From: Synechococcus sp. CBW1107
Lineage (GTDB): Bacteria > Cyanobacteriota > Cyanobacteriia > PCC-6307 > Cyanobiaceae
Reading direction: 5' to 3'
Length of the DNA stretch: 64,000 nt
NCBI RefSeq assembly: GCF_015841355.1
Contig: NZ_CP064908.1
Coordinates: forward strand, 1,240,001 to 1,304,000
The notes under the pieces were generated by a model. That model did no database searches, was not told the DNA's origin, and was given only the letters and a program-made list of their open reading frames with translations. Position numbers and translations under genes: made by a program. The number at the start of each line of letters is the position of its first letter. The first letter of the stretch is position 1. Positions 1 to 14,465 of this stretch are shown here, piece after piece.

Positions 1-734
1 AACCATTCGGCCGCCAAGTGTCCGCCCATGGTGCGCTGCTCCCGGAACCAGGGCCCCCCCAGGGTCCAGTGCAGCAGGATTGGACCTCCTTCGTCCACGC
101 CGGCCATTGGGGCGGGCTGCACACCTACCAGATGGTTCCAACGGTCGGGGAGGGCACCGATCTCATGGTCACCGGCCAGCCAGTGGAAGCGATGCAGCTC
201 CAGGCCGCTGGCGCTGTTCACGTACTCGGGAGTGAGCGCCCGACAGCGGCCGCAGTTGAGCAGCATCAGGGAGCTCCAGTTCTTCTTCGGGTAAGCACTC
301 TGCACCTCACCCAGGAATTTCACGGTTTCCGCTGGCACGTGCTGATGCTGCACGCACATTAGAGCGTAGTCGTCATTGCGCTCGGCCCAAAGCTCGGCGA
401 TATCTCCGCGGCAAAGCATGTCGCAGTCCATGAAGACGGCCCAACCCTGATTGTCCATCAGATGGGGCACCAGGAAGCGGGTGAAGGAGAAGGCCGTGCT
501 TTGCTTCGGATCTCGCTTCCGGCGGTAGAGACCCTGGCGCTCCAGCTGGGGAGTCACCAAGAGGGTGATCGCCAGCGGTGCGCTGCTGTGCTGGTAGAGG
601 CTATCGATCAACACGTTGGCGGCGGCCCGCTCACGCGGGTCGTAGCCGATGAATATCGGGATCGGGGCCGGACCATCCCAGCTCGATCGCGTCAACGGGC
701 TGGGATGGGCGGCAAATGAGGAGGGTGGTTCCAT
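1..734 (-). CDS. GT8-like glycosyltransferase, C-terminus off window
   Basis: The reading frame is open from ATG at 734 to the window edge, giving about 244 residues with no stop reached, so the C-terminus is missing. Residues 26-40 (IPIFIGYDPRE) form the nucleotide-sugar-binding beta strand. Residues 100-117 contain FMDCDML...GDIAELW, in which D103-x-D105 is the metal-binding DxD signature of family-8-like retaining glycosyltransferases. A late LLHWTLGGPW segment supplies the usual C-terminal His. It probably moves a sugar onto a lipopolysaccharide or polysaccharide acceptor at the inner face of the membrane. This fits the kdsA/kdsC and GT4-like genes lying 2.4-5 kb away. Donor and acceptor cannot be told from sequence. 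Confidence 0.8.
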   Translation of the reverse strand, partial: MEPPSSFAAHPSPLTRSSWDGPAPIPIFIGYDPRERAAANVLIDSLYQHSSAPLAITLLVTPQLERQGLYRRKRDPKQSTAFSFTRFLVPHLMDNQGWAVFMDCDMLCRGDIAELWAERNDDYALMCVQHQHVPAETVKFLGEVQSAYPKKNWSSLMLLNCGRCRALTPEYVNSASGLELHRFHWLAGDHEIGALPDRWNHLVGVQPAPMAGVDEGGPILLHWTLGGPWFREQRTMGGHLAAEW

Positions 735-1375
735 TTGGGCCGATCACACCGGACGTCACGAGGCAATTACAGTAAGGCCAAAGCTTCGATCAGTCGACAC
801 ACACTCAGCCTTGTGTGATGAGAGTGATGACCAGGGGCTTCAACGAGCATTTCAATCGACGAAGCGGCTGCTGAAGGACAAGAATTTATTGGTAAGAACG
901 TCACGCAGGCAACTGGAGTTGTTGCACAGGAGCACAAAACTCCTTGAGCTGCCTATTTGGCATCCCAACCGTCATGAAGGAGTTTCATAGTCTGCGAAGA
1001 CATCCTTGCCTTGATGAGACTGTCTTTGTCGCCTCCTCAGATACTTAAACTTCAGCCCTCTGGCCGCACCGGCAGAGGCACCTAATTCCAGCTTGAAATT
1101 TTACCAGAAACTTGATTAGGTGTGTCATGCCACCGGCTGTTCCGGTTGACAAAGGATGCTCCTGTGGGCTGTAAGTGCCCTGCCAGTGGCTTTTTGCTGC
1201 GTTGGTGAGGTCGCGCGGCCGGCTCTGGGCTACCCAGGTGCCTGGGCTTTCCGTGGATTTCAGTTCCGGCGGCGGCAGTGACGTGGACTGGCTTTTCTGG
1301 CCAGGGCCCATCGTTAACCTCTGAGGCGGGTTGGGGTTCCCCCGATTTTGAGGACAAGTCGATAAGGGTCACGCC
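735..1375. other. Gene-free interval left of the IS relic
   Basis: No convincing gene was found in these 640 bases. The short frames on either strand lack recognisable motifs and good starts. The last 60 bases, from about 1319, look like the leader of an IS3-family element: a GC-rich end followed by a short spacer to the orfA ATG. The ancestral left end of the relic may therefore lie here. Confidence 0.5.
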
Positions 1376-1750
1376 ATGACCACCAGACTGTCCATCGATG
1401 ACGAACCCCCCCCACCAGAACCAGGCGCCGGATCACGGCGCAGCAGAAGGCGGTGGCCGCTGGGTGCGCCAGACCCGCATTGATCACGGACTGGCTGGTT
1501 CCAAGGACAAGGACCTGCTCACCACAGCAGAGCGGGAGGAACTCAACCGGCTGCGGAAGGAGAACTGGGAGCTGAGGAGGGAGAAGGACTGTTTCTGGCT
1601 GGCGGCAGCGCGCTTTGTACAAGAGCTGCTGCCGCCTAGAGGTTTCTCCCGCTCGATGCTCTCACAGGTCGTCACTCCGACTCCTGGCTGTGCCAGCAGC
1701 AGGGTGTTGCCCCGGGTGGTTTCTATGCCTGCCGCCACTGCGAAACGACC
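1376..1750 (+). mobile_element. Decayed IS3-family transposase remnant (orfA plus start of orfB)
   Basis: ATG at 1376 opens an OrfA-like frame that breaks after a run of eight C (1407-1414) and continues in the next frame. That second frame contains WVRQTRIDHGLAG and TTAEREELNRLRKEN, a helix-turn-helix end followed by the leucine-rich coiled coil typical of IS3 OrfA. Around 1650-1745 a third frame reads CQQQGVAPGGFYACR, which resembles the start of an IS3 OrfB (CRVLGVSPGGFYAW pattern). The DDE catalytic domain is absent, so the element is dead. It ends about 30 bases before the start of the CCA-adding enzyme gene and has probably replaced that gene's original upstream region. Confidence 0.75.
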
Positions 1751-1779
1751 ACGACCGATACTGGAAGACGGATTTCAGC

Positions 1780-3120
1780 ATGGGCGACTCTTCGTTGGAA
1801 AATGCCGCCGCTGACTCCCTGGCCCCCCACAGTTGCACGATTGCTTACAGCGAACCACTTCGTCGCCTGCTGCGCCAAGTGGTGGACCTGGCGGCCCCCC
1901 TGCGGGTGGCACTTGTGGGGGGAGCGGTACGCGACTTGCTACTGCACCGACCCCACAATGATCCCCGACTCGGCTTGCCCGATCTGGATCTGATAGTGGA
2001 GGAGAGCACGCCGGGAGTGCGGGCGCCAGCTGCCCATCGCGTCGCCATCACACTTAGGCAGCAGCTGGGGAAGGCGGTGAGCCTGTTTCATCTGCACGAC
2101 GCCTTCGGCACCGCCGAGCTCGAAGTCAACGGCATCCTGCTGGATATCGCCACTGCCCGCCAGGAACATTACCCGGAACCTGGCAGCCATCCTGTGGTGC
2201 AGTTCGGGTCGCTCGAGGACGATCTATCCCGCCGGGATCTGTCGATCAATGCAATGGCCATGGTGCTGGATCCCCGGGAGAACAACACAGCCCATCTACT
2301 CGATCCCTTCGATGGCCGAAGCGATCTCGCCAGGCATCAGCTGCGCTTCCTGCATGCAGACAGCCTGCGGGACGATCCAACCAGGATCGTGCGAGCCGCT
2401 CGCTACGGTGCTCGGCTCGGCATGGATTTGAGCAAAGCCAGTTTGATTCAGGTGCACACCACCCTTGCGGACTGGCCCTGGCAGATCAAGTCCCGTGGGT
2501 CCTTGCCGGGGCTCGGGACGCGTCTGCGCAGCGAACTTGAGCTTCTGCTGGGCCGGGAGCCCTGGGAGAAGGCTCTGATGCTTCTGCAGCAATGGGGCTC
2601 GCTGGTGCTTCTCGACCCCGGGCTGCAACACGATCGGCACTGGCTGCGACGGCTCCGACGAGCTCAGCGCCTGGCCGCTCGCCTCGAACGACCGCCATGG
2701 CCCCAGGAGGAGTGGTTGCTGCTCGCCCTGCTGGCCCGCCTCGACGACCCCCTGACACTCGCCAAGAGGCTGCAGTTGGCTGGACGCTGTCATCGCCTGC
2801 TCACTGAGCTGCTACGGCTGCGGGGGTGGGTGTGCCAGACAGCAACCGAGCCGGAGTGGAGCCCCTCAAGGCTGAGCCAGGCCCTCGAACGACAGGGATT
2901 CAGCCCGGAGGGGGTCACTCTCCTGCTGGCGGCCTACTCGGGTTTGGAGTTCCCACCTCGCTTGCGGCGGGGACTGCTGCGCTGGCTGTTGCACTGGAGG
3001 ACGCTCCGGGCCGAACCGACCGCTGACGACCTGATCGCTGCCGGGGAGCGGCCTGGTCCAGGACTCGGTATGCGCCTCAGGCAGCTAAGGGCCGAGCGAC
3101 TGGATAGGCAACGCTGGTGA
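1780..3120 (+). CDS. cca: CCA-adding tRNA nucleotidyltransferase / poly(A) polymerase family
   Basis: This 446-residue class II nucleotidyltransferase adds or repairs the 3' CCA end of tRNAs in the cytoplasm. The head domain shows GGAVRD at residues 47-52, the metal-binding D68-L-D70, and RRDLSINAMA near 151-160. DPTRIVRAARY follows as the RNA-binding/neck motif. The C-terminal half is Leu/Arg-rich and helical. The open frame runs upstream to 1615 through IS remnant sequence, so ATG 1780 (MGDSSLENAA) was chosen because conserved sequence begins just after it. Its promoter region overlaps the IS3 relic. Some cyanobacteria split CC- and A-adding activities between two paralogues, and which activity this one has cannot be decided. 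Confidence 0.88.
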   Translation: MGDSSLENAAADSLAPHSCTIAYSEPLRRLLRQVVDLAAPLRVALVGGAVRDLLLHRPHNDPRLGLPDLDLIVEESTPGVRAPAAHRVAITLRQQLGKAVSLFHLHDAFGTAELEVNGILLDIATARQEHYPEPGSHPVVQFGSLEDDLSRRDLSINAMAMVLDPRENNTAHLLDPFDGRSDLARHQLRFLHADSLRDDPTRIVRAARYGARLGMDLSKASLIQVHTTLADWPWQIKSRGSLPGLGTRLRSELELLLGREPWEKALMLLQQWGSLVLLDPGLQHDRHWLRRLRRAQRLAARLERPPWPQEEWLLLALLARLDDPLTLAKRLQLAGRCHRLLTELLRLRGWVCQTATEPEWSPSRLSQALERQGFSPEGVTLLLAAYSGLEFPPRLRRGLLRWLLHWRTLRAEPTADDLIAAGERPGPGLGMRLRQLRAERLDRQRW

Positions 3121-3155
3121 CGGGGCAGCCTATTGAAAAAGAACGATCAATTGGC

Positions 3156-5670
<2,515 letters not shown>

Positions 5671-5717
5671 TGGTATTGAGCTGTCGATGAATCAGTCTGA
5701 CCCAGCCGGGCCGTAGC

Positions 5718-6431
5718 TCAGGCCGCGACGGCTTCGGTGCTGCCGGTGCGCTGACGGCGGGTGAGGAAGCCGAAGAGCACCTTGCCGATGGCCGCCACCA
5801 GATTGCCTTCCAGCTCCTGGAACATGACCATATTCAGGTGGAAGGCATGATTGGCCTCCGCCACGATGCGATCGGCCATGGCCTGATCGATCGGCAGCTG
5901 ATCCAGACTGGCGCGGTAGTTCGCCTTGAAGGCCTTCTCGTCGGGAATGGCGTCGAATTCGTAGAAGCGAAGACCATCGTGGTCACCCAGATTCATGGCC
6001 TTCTGGGCGATGTTCTTGAGGATCTGACCGCCGGAGAGATCACCGATGTAGCGGGTGTAGTGATGACCCACCAGCAGCTCGGGAGATTCGGCCGCCACCT
6101 GGTGGATGCGGGCCAGGTAGGCCTCGGCGCCTGGGGTGGGGGACACCTGCTGACGCCAGTCGGAGCCGAAGTAGAAGGACAGGTCGGCCTCCAGGGCTGC
6201 GCGGCGGTTGAGGGCGTCGCTGGCGATCGGACCGACGACGGGGTGGGTCTTGAGCTTGCCGATCTCCTCCTCCATCGCGCTGTAGACGAAATAGAGGTCG
6301 GCCACCAGCTTGCGGTAGCTGATCTTGTCGACCACTCCCTTGAGGAAGCAGGTCACGAAGCCGGTGTTCTCGGCCATCGTGTGCGCTTTCTTGGTGCCTT
6401 CGCGCAATTGGAACGCCAGGTCGACAGACAT
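5718..6431 (-). CDS. ho1: Heme oxygenase (biliverdin-producing)
   Basis: This 237-residue protein is the usual size for cyanobacterial HO1. It opens heme at the alpha-meso position to biliverdin IX-alpha, CO and iron using reduced ferredoxin, which supplies the precursor of phycobilins. The proximal heme ligand is H17 in LREGTKKAHTMAENTGF. The distal helix Gly-rich motif is YIGDLSGGQILKNIA. A C-terminal tail rich in R/T/A follows the catalytic domain. It lies alone on the minus strand with 47 bases between its stop and the neighbouring glycosyltransferase start. Confidence 0.95.
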   Translation of the reverse strand: MSVDLAFQLREGTKKAHTMAENTGFVTCFLKGVVDKISYRKLVADLYFVYSAMEEEIGKLKTHPVVGPIASDALNRRAALEADLSFYFGSDWRQQVSPTPGAEAYLARIHQVAAESPELLVGHHYTRYIGDLSGGQILKNIAQKAMNLGDHDGLRFYEFDAIPDEKAFKANYRASLDQLPIDQAMADRIVAEANHAFHLNMVMFQELEGNLVAAIGKVLFGFLTRRQRTGSTEAVAA

Positions 6432-6510
6432 CTCAGCCGGGGTGCTGTTTGTACGGAACAGTCAAGGTAGGGCTGATATGCGGTGGCAGGACCAAGTTGG
6501 TTGCGAAGGT

Positions 6511-6963
6511 TTAAGCGGCCTGGTCCTGCCGATCCGGATCGCGGGCCAGCAGCGTGAACAGCTCACGGCAGACCTGCTGCAGCTTCTCGACCACATCGGG
6601 CCTGGGCAGGTTGGGGCCGCTGGGGCACCAGTCGCCCACCGTGGCCAGCCGCCACTGTTCCCCCTGGAACGTCATGCCGCTGAGCACGACGCCCAGCAGC
6701 CGTGGCGGCCCCTGGGCGGGCGCGGGTGCGGCGGCGAGCCGCAGCTGCATCAGCAGGCTGCGGCATTGCAGGCGCGGGCTCCAGCCCGGGAAATGGAAGG
6801 CCAGATCCACCGACTCCTCCTCTTCGAAGCGACGGGTCACCGGGTCGTCACGCCAGGGGGTGAGGTTGGCCCTGGCATCCGGGAAATGACGCCGGAACAG
6901 GCCGGCCGCGGAGGCGATGGCCTGGGCCATCTCCGGACTGCGGGCCAGGTCTGCCGCATTCAT
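6511..6963 (-). CDS. Conserved small hypothetical protein
   Basis: This 150-residue soluble protein starts MNAADLARSPEMAQAI. It has a helical N-terminus (about residues 1-40), an acidic patch RRFEEEESVDLAFHFPGW, then alternating strands (RSLLMQLRL, RLLGVVLSGMTF, EQWRLATVGDW) and a final helix ending in RDPDRQDQAA. It has no catalytic signature that I recognise, no signal peptide and no membrane segment. It is divergent from icd with about 156 bases between the starts. A much longer frame reads through it from 9933, but that frame is antisense to icd and glcF and is not real. ATG 6963 is the start that isolates the coherent domain. Confidence 0.6.
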   Translation of the reverse strand: MNAADLARSPEMAQAIASAAGLFRRHFPDARANLTPWRDDPVTRRFEEEESVDLAFHFPGWSPRLQCRSLLMQLRLAAAPAPAQGPPRLLGVVLSGMTFQGEQWRLATVGDWCPSGPNLPRPDVVEKLQQVCRELFTLLARDPDRQDQAA

Positions 6964-7119
6964 GGCGTTTCCCCTGAGCAGACGTGCGGGTCGGGCTGAA
7001 CTTAGGCTCCCCCAACCGAACCATGCTGCAGCGTGCCGACGGCCACTGCGAGACATGGTCGGGGGATGACCACGGGTTTCCCCGGTTCGTCCTGAATCAC
7101 GTCGCACGATCTGCCGCCG

Positions 7120-8565
<1,446 letters not shown>

Positions 8566-8595
8566 GCACCGGCTCCAGCGCCCCGGCCCCCAGCG

Positions 8596-9972
8596 ATGAC
8601 CGTCACCCAGCCCGACCATCCCTTCCTGCGGACGGCCAGTGCGCTCGCCACCGACCCCTGCATCCACTGCGGGTTCTGCCTGCCGAGCTGCGCCAGCTAC
8701 CGGGTGCTGGGCACGGAGATGGATTCGCCGCGCGGGCGGATCCACATGCTCAAGGCGATCGATCGCGGTGAACTGAGCCTCGACGCCACCGTGGCGGGCC
8801 ATTTCGACAGCTGCCTCGGCTGCCTGGCCTGCGTCTCGGCCTGCCCCTCGGGAGTCCGCTACGACGAGCTGATCGCCGCCACCAGGCCCAGGCTGAATGC
8901 ACCGGAGCTGCGCAGTCCCTGGCAGCGCAGTTTCCGGGCTCTGCTGTATCAGCTCCTGCCCTACCCCGCGCGCCTGCGGGCGCTGCTGCAGCCCCTGCGG
9001 CTCTACGCCGGCACTCCCCTTCAGGCGCTCGCCCGCCGCAGCGGCCTCACCCGGCTGCTCGGCCCTCAGCTGGAGGCGATGGAGCGGCTGCTGCCGCCCC
9101 TGCAGCCGGAGGCCTTCCAGGACGAGGCTCCGGTGGTCGTTCCCGCCCGGGGCCGGCGGCGCCACCGGGTGGGGCTGGTCACGGGCTGTGTGCAGCGCCT
9201 GTTCGATCCGGCGGTGAACCGTGCCGCGACCGAGCTGCTCAGCGCCAACGGCATCGAGGTGGTGATCCCACCCGGGCAGAACTGCTGTGGCGCCATGACC
9301 CATCACCAGGGGGAGCTGGAGCGGACCCGCGCCCTGAGCCAGGATCTGCTGGACCGCTTCGAGTCCGTGATCGGCGAGGGCCGGCCGGCGGGCCCAGAAC
9401 CCCTGGAGGCGGTGCTGGTGGCGGCCTCCGGCTGCGGGCACACCCTCAAGCAGCTCGACACGATCCTGGCGGAGGAGCCGGACTGGGCCGCCCGGGGCAG
9501 TGCCTTCGCCGCCCAGGTGGCCGACATCCAGGAGTTCCTGCACCGGGTGGGACTGAGCCCCGAGTTCGTGGCTCAGCTCCGGCCCCTGCGCCACAACGAT
9601 GGCAGTCCCGCCAGCGCCGATCGCCCGCTGCGCCTGGCCTACCACGATGCCTGTCACATGCTCCACGGCCAGGGGCTGAGCCAGCAGCCGCGGCAGCTGC
9701 TGCGCCAGATCCCCCACGTGCGGATCGTGGAGGCGGTGGAAGCGGGCGTGTGCTGCGGCAGCGCCGGCATCTACAACCTGGTGCAGCCCGAGGAAGCCGC
9801 CGAGCTGGGCCGGATCAAGGCCGCCGATCTCAGCAGCAGCGGCGCCGATCTGGCCGTGAGCGCGAACATCGGCTGCAGCCTGCAGATCCGCCAGCACATG
9901 GAGGCCACCGCTCGGCCGATCCCCGTGGCCCATCCGGTGGAGCTGCTGATGCGCAGCGCCAGCGGCGGCTGA
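8596..9972 (+). CDS. glcF: Glycolate oxidase / dehydrogenase iron-sulfur subunit
   Basis: GlcF passes electrons from the flavin subunits of glycolate dehydrogenase, part of photorespiratory 2-phosphoglycolate salvage. The 458-residue product has two [4Fe-4S] clusters at its N-terminus: C22, C25, C28, C32 and C73, C76, C79, C83. Two CCG-type domains follow, with GQNCCGAMTHHQGE and EAGVCCGSAGIYNL plus the histidine-rich YHDACHMLHGQG. glcE is 1.4 kb downstream in the same direction, but an oppositely oriented kinase gene separates them. A glcD-type subunit is not in this window. Confidence 0.92.
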   Translation: MTVTQPDHPFLRTASALATDPCIHCGFCLPSCASYRVLGTEMDSPRGRIHMLKAIDRGELSLDATVAGHFDSCLGCLACVSACPSGVRYDELIAATRPRLNAPELRSPWQRSFRALLYQLLPYPARLRALLQPLRLYAGTPLQALARRSGLTRLLGPQLEAMERLLPPLQPEAFQDEAPVVVPARGRRRHRVGLVTGCVQRLFDPAVNRAATELLSANGIEVVIPPGQNCCGAMTHHQGELERTRALSQDLLDRFESVIGEGRPAGPEPLEAVLVAASGCGHTLKQLDTILAEEPDWAARGSAFAAQVADIQEFLHRVGLSPEFVAQLRPLRHNDGSPASADRPLRLAYHDACHMLHGQGLSQQPRQLLRQIPHVRIVEAVEAGVCCGSAGIYNLVQPEEAAELGRIKAADLSSSGADLAVSANIGCSLQIRQHMEATARPIPVAHPVELLMRSASGG

Positions 9973-9981
9973 ACCTCCTGC

Positions 9982-11427
9982 TCAGAGTCTGCCCCCCTCC
10001 GGCTCCATCAACCGCCAGGCCTGGTGGAGGGTGTCCGCCGCCCCGAGATTGCCGGGGAAGGTGAGCAGGGGCAGCTGCGGGAAGCGGGGGTGGTCGGCCG
10101 GCAGGCGCAGCAGCGAGAGGCCCGGCAGCAGCTGACCCTCCAGCCTCACCGCGGCCAGGGCGAGGCCATCCCGCAGGAGCGTCTGGCTGGTGGTGCCGCC
10201 CTTGCTGATCAGATAGGCCAGCTCCGGTGGCAGCCGGACGGCGATCCGGGCCATCAGGCCCGCGAGCGCCAGAGACAGCTGCTGACGTTCCTGAATGTCG
10301 CGGCAGGACCTCTCCCCCCGGCTGGTGAACAGAACCGGCGTGCGGCCGGCGCTCCAGGCGCGCCGTAACGGCTCCAGCAGCTCGGCCTGGAGCGGTTGGA
10401 GGGCCTCGGCGGCCACGGACTCCATCTCAGCAGAGGCCAACGGGAACGGCAGGCTCCCGGGCGCAGGCCGCAGCTGACGCAGCGCCTCCAGCACGCGATC
10501 CACCGGCAGCTCCACACCGGCACAGGCGGGCTCGGCCAGCAGGTGCTGCAGTTGCTGATCGCTCAGGGGAACATGGGAGCCCACCAGGACCGCGCCCGGG
10601 GCCGTGCCGCGGCGCAGCCGGGCCAGCCCCGCGGGTGGCAGGGGCTGGGGCGGCAGGGCGGCCAGAGCCTGTAGCAGGCTGGCCGCCGACTGGACGAGCA
10701 GCCGCCTGAGCGGCAGCACCACCCGGATCGCCCGTGCCAGGGCCTCGAGCTGCCCGGGCCGCTGAGCATCCACCACCACGACGGGGTTGCCGCGCAGGGC
10801 CAGCAACCGCTCCACCAGGGCCTGGTGGCCTTCCGGCTCCAGCTCCGCCAGGGTGATCCGCTGCACCGCCTCGGCCCGGCGCTGACCACCGCTCTTGTGC
10901 TCCACCCAGGCGGGCAGATGGCTGGTGGGGTAGCCGAAGCGTGCATCGGCGGCGAAGGCCGAGCGGTGCACCGGCTCGCCATGGAGCAGGTGAACCCCCT
11001 CCACCGTGGTGCGCCCTCCCTCCAGAAAGGCCGGCACCAGCAAGGTGGCATCGAAGGGGCCGAGTTCCGCCGCGATCCGATCGATCTCCAGGGGGAAATG
11101 GCCGCGCAGGGTGGAATCCCCACGGCTCACCATCAGCCAGGACCCCGGACCACCGCTGCCAGGGGCGTCGCCGGGGGCCTCCCCCAGGACCGCCCGCAGG
11201 GCCCGGCAGATGTCGTCCACCCGCCTGGCCGCCTGCCGGGGCTCGAGCGAGCGGGTGTCACTGAGCAGAAACAGCAGGGGGGATGGGTCGTTCAGGGCCT
11301 GCGTCAGGGTGGCCGGATCCCAGCGCAGTAGCAGCGGACAGCCATGCACGGACTGGGATCCGGTGGGGTCGTCATCCAGGACGATGATCTTCAAGCCGGC
11401 GGACGCGGGGGAAGGCCATGGAGCCAT
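9982..11427 (-). CDS. DUF1537-type four-carbon acid sugar kinase family protein
   Basis: This 481-residue protein belongs to the YgbK/OtnK/DtnK kinase family, whose characterised members phosphorylate four-carbon acids such as 3-oxo-tetronate or D-threonate. The N-terminal domain has LDDDPTGSQSVHG near residues 17-29 and SRGDSTLRGHFPLEID. The C-terminal nucleotide domain holds YLISKGGTTSQTLLRDGL and ends TFPGNLGAADTL. It is convergent with glcF, with nine bases between stops, and head-to-head with glcE, whose longest frame overlaps its start. Being inserted between glycolate genes hints that it handles a related hydroxy acid, but the substrate is not determined. Confidence 0.8.
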   Translation of the reverse strand: MAPWPSPASAGLKIIVLDDDPTGSQSVHGCPLLLRWDPATLTQALNDPSPLLFLLSDTRSLEPRQAARRVDDICRALRAVLGEAPGDAPGSGGPGSWLMVSRGDSTLRGHFPLEIDRIAAELGPFDATLLVPAFLEGGRTTVEGVHLLHGEPVHRSAFAADARFGYPTSHLPAWVEHKSGGQRRAEAVQRITLAELEPEGHQALVERLLALRGNPVVVVDAQRPGQLEALARAIRVVLPLRRLLVQSAASLLQALAALPPQPLPPAGLARLRRGTAPGAVLVGSHVPLSDQQLQHLLAEPACAGVELPVDRVLEALRQLRPAPGSLPFPLASAEMESVAAEALQPLQAELLEPLRRAWSAGRTPVLFTSRGERSCRDIQERQQLSLALAGLMARIAVRLPPELAYLISKGGTTSQTLLRDGLALAAVRLEGQLLPGLSLLRLPADHPRFPQLPLLTFPGNLGAADTLHQAWRLMEPEGGRL

Positions 11428-11441
11428 GGCACCATCGTGCC

Positions 11442-12629
<1,188 letters not shown>

Positions 12630-14465
12630 TCAGCACAGGGGCATCAGGCACGACTCCGGGATCGAGAGGATCAGGGGGCCGCTGCCTGAGGCCAGTCGCC
12701 GCCAGGCACCGGCCGCCATCTCCACCTGCAGGGCCTCAGCGGCGGCGGGCGTCTGCCCCACGGGTCGCACGTAGACCGACACGCTCCAGGCACTCTCGTT
12801 GACCTCGACGACACGGCAGGGCCAGGCATTGGCTTCCGCGGGCTCGACCGGATCGCCGGCGGCGCGCAACTCCAGGTGATTGGCGCGCAGACCCATGTGG
12901 GTGGTGCCAGTGTTCCAGGGCCGCCCGCGCCGCAGCGCCACGCCCCAGGCAGGCGCCCACAGATCTCCGGAACCGCGACGCTCCACCCGGGTGATGTTCT
13001 TGCAACCGGTGAGGCGGGCCGCCGCCAGCGTCCCGGGCTGCTGAAACACCTGCTGGCGAGGTCCATGGCCGATCAGCCGGCCGTCATCGATCAGCAGCAG
13101 GTCGTCGGCCATGCGGTAGGCCTCGTCGATGTCGTGAGTGACCAGCAGGAAGGGCACGCCCGTGCGCTGGAGCTGCTCGATCATCTGCTGCTGCAACTGG
13201 CGGCGCCGGTAGGCGTCCTGGGAGGAGAGGGGCTCATCGAGCAGCAGCAGCTCCGGCTCGATCACCAGGGCGCGGGCCAGGGCCACCCGCTGCTGCTGCC
13301 CGCCCGAGAGCTGGTGTGGGAAGCGGCTGGCAAGCGCAGCCAGGCCCATCACCTCCAGCTGGGCCTGCACCAGGGCCCGTCGCTGGCGCCGCTCCCTCCG
13401 GGCCAGCCCGAAGGCCACGTTCTCCTCCACGCTCAGATGGGGGAAGAGCGCGTGGTGCTGCACCACCATGGCGATGCGACGCCGTTGCAAGGGTGTGTCG
13501 TGGCCCGTGTCGCTGTCGTGGAGCAGCCGGCCATTGAGACGGATGTGGCCCCGGTCCGGATGCTCCAGCCCGGCCAGAGCGCGCAGCAACAGGCTTTTAC
13601 CCGCCCCTGAGGCCCCGAGGATCGCCAGGCGCGGGCAGCTGGTGCTGAAGCGCATCTGCAACTGGAATCCGGACCGATGAAGGTCAAGGTCCACCTCGAG
13701 GAGGAAGGGAGCCGGGCCGCTGGCCCTGTCGGCAGCCACCACGCCGGCAGCCACCGGGGACGGGGGCTCCTCCAGCGCCCGGGACCGGCTCGGCCGGCCG
13801 AGCCGCAGGCTCTGGAAGCCCTGCACCAGCAGCAGGCAGAGTCCATTGAGGATCAGCACCAGCACGGTCCAGAACCAGGCCAGGGCGCGATCACCGCCAT
13901 CGACGGCCGCATAGATCGCCAGGGGAAGGGTCTGGGTGCGGCCGGGGATGTTGCCCGCCAGCATCAGCGTGGTGCCGAATTCACCCAGGGCCCGCGCGTA
14001 GGCGAGGCTGATCCCCGCCAGCAGGCCCGGCATCACCAGCGGCAGGGTGACGGTCCGCAGCACCCGCCCGGGTCCTGCCCCGAGGCTGAGGGCCACCGCC
14101 TCCAGCGAGGGATCCATCTGATCGAAGGCCGCCAGGAGGGTGCGGTAGAGCAGAGGGAAGGCCACCACCGCCGAGCTGAGCACCGTGGCCGGCCAGTGGA
14201 AGACCAGCTCCACCCCCAGACGAGCCAGTCCAGCACCCACAGGCCCATAGGGCCCCAGCAGCTGCAGCAGCAGAAAGCCCAGCACCGTGGGTGGCAGCAC
14301 CAGAGGCGAGAGCAGCAGCAGATCGGCGCCGGCGCGGCGCGAACCCTGCCAGCGGCTCACCTGCCGGGCCGCCAACAATCCCAGGGGCACCACCAGCAGC
14401 ACCGCCAGGGCGGCACTGCGCAGGGAGAGCCAGAGTGGCGAGAGATCGGTGAGGCCTGCGCTCAC
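12630..14465 (-). CDS. modBC: Fused molybdate ABC transporter permease-ATPase
   Basis: Here a ModB permease and a ModC ATPase form one 611-residue chain. Residues 1-220 hold about five membrane helices with the EAA-type coupling loop EAVALSLGAGPGRVLRTVTL (about 122-141). Residues 250-460 form the ATPase: Walker A GASGAGKS (284-291), signature LSGGQQQR (386-393), Walker B LLLLDEP (406-412) and the H-loop THDIDEA. The C-terminal 120 residues (VEVNES...) look like a partial molybdate-binding MOP/TOBE domain. The start overlaps the modA stop by four bases. It imports molybdate, needed for nitrate reductase, which fits the nrt genes elsewhere in the window. Confidence 0.9.
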   Translation of the reverse strand: MSAGLTDLSPLWLSLRSAALAVLLVVPLGLLAARQVSRWQGSRRAGADLLLLSPLVLPPTVLGFLLLQLLGPYGPVGAGLARLGVELVFHWPATVLSSAVVAFPLLYRTLLAAFDQMDPSLEAVALSLGAGPGRVLRTVTLPLVMPGLLAGISLAYARALGEFGTTLMLAGNIPGRTQTLPLAIYAAVDGGDRALAWFWTVLVLILNGLCLLLVQGFQSLRLGRPSRSRALEEPPSPVAAGVVAADRASGPAPFLLEVDLDLHRSGFQLQMRFSTSCPRLAILGASGAGKSLLLRALAGLEHPDRGHIRLNGRLLHDSDTGHDTPLQRRRIAMVVQHHALFPHLSVEENVAFGLARRERRQRRALVQAQLEVMGLAALASRFPHQLSGGQQQRVALARALVIEPELLLLDEPLSSQDAYRRRQLQQQMIEQLQRTGVPFLLVTHDIDEAYRMADDLLLIDDGRLIGHGPRQQVFQQPGTLAAARLTGCKNITRVERRGSGDLWAPAWGVALRRGRPWNTGTTHMGLRANHLELRAAGDPVEPAEANAWPCRVVEVNESAWSVSVYVRPVGQTPAAAEALQVEMAAGAWRRLASGSGPLILSIPESCLMPLC

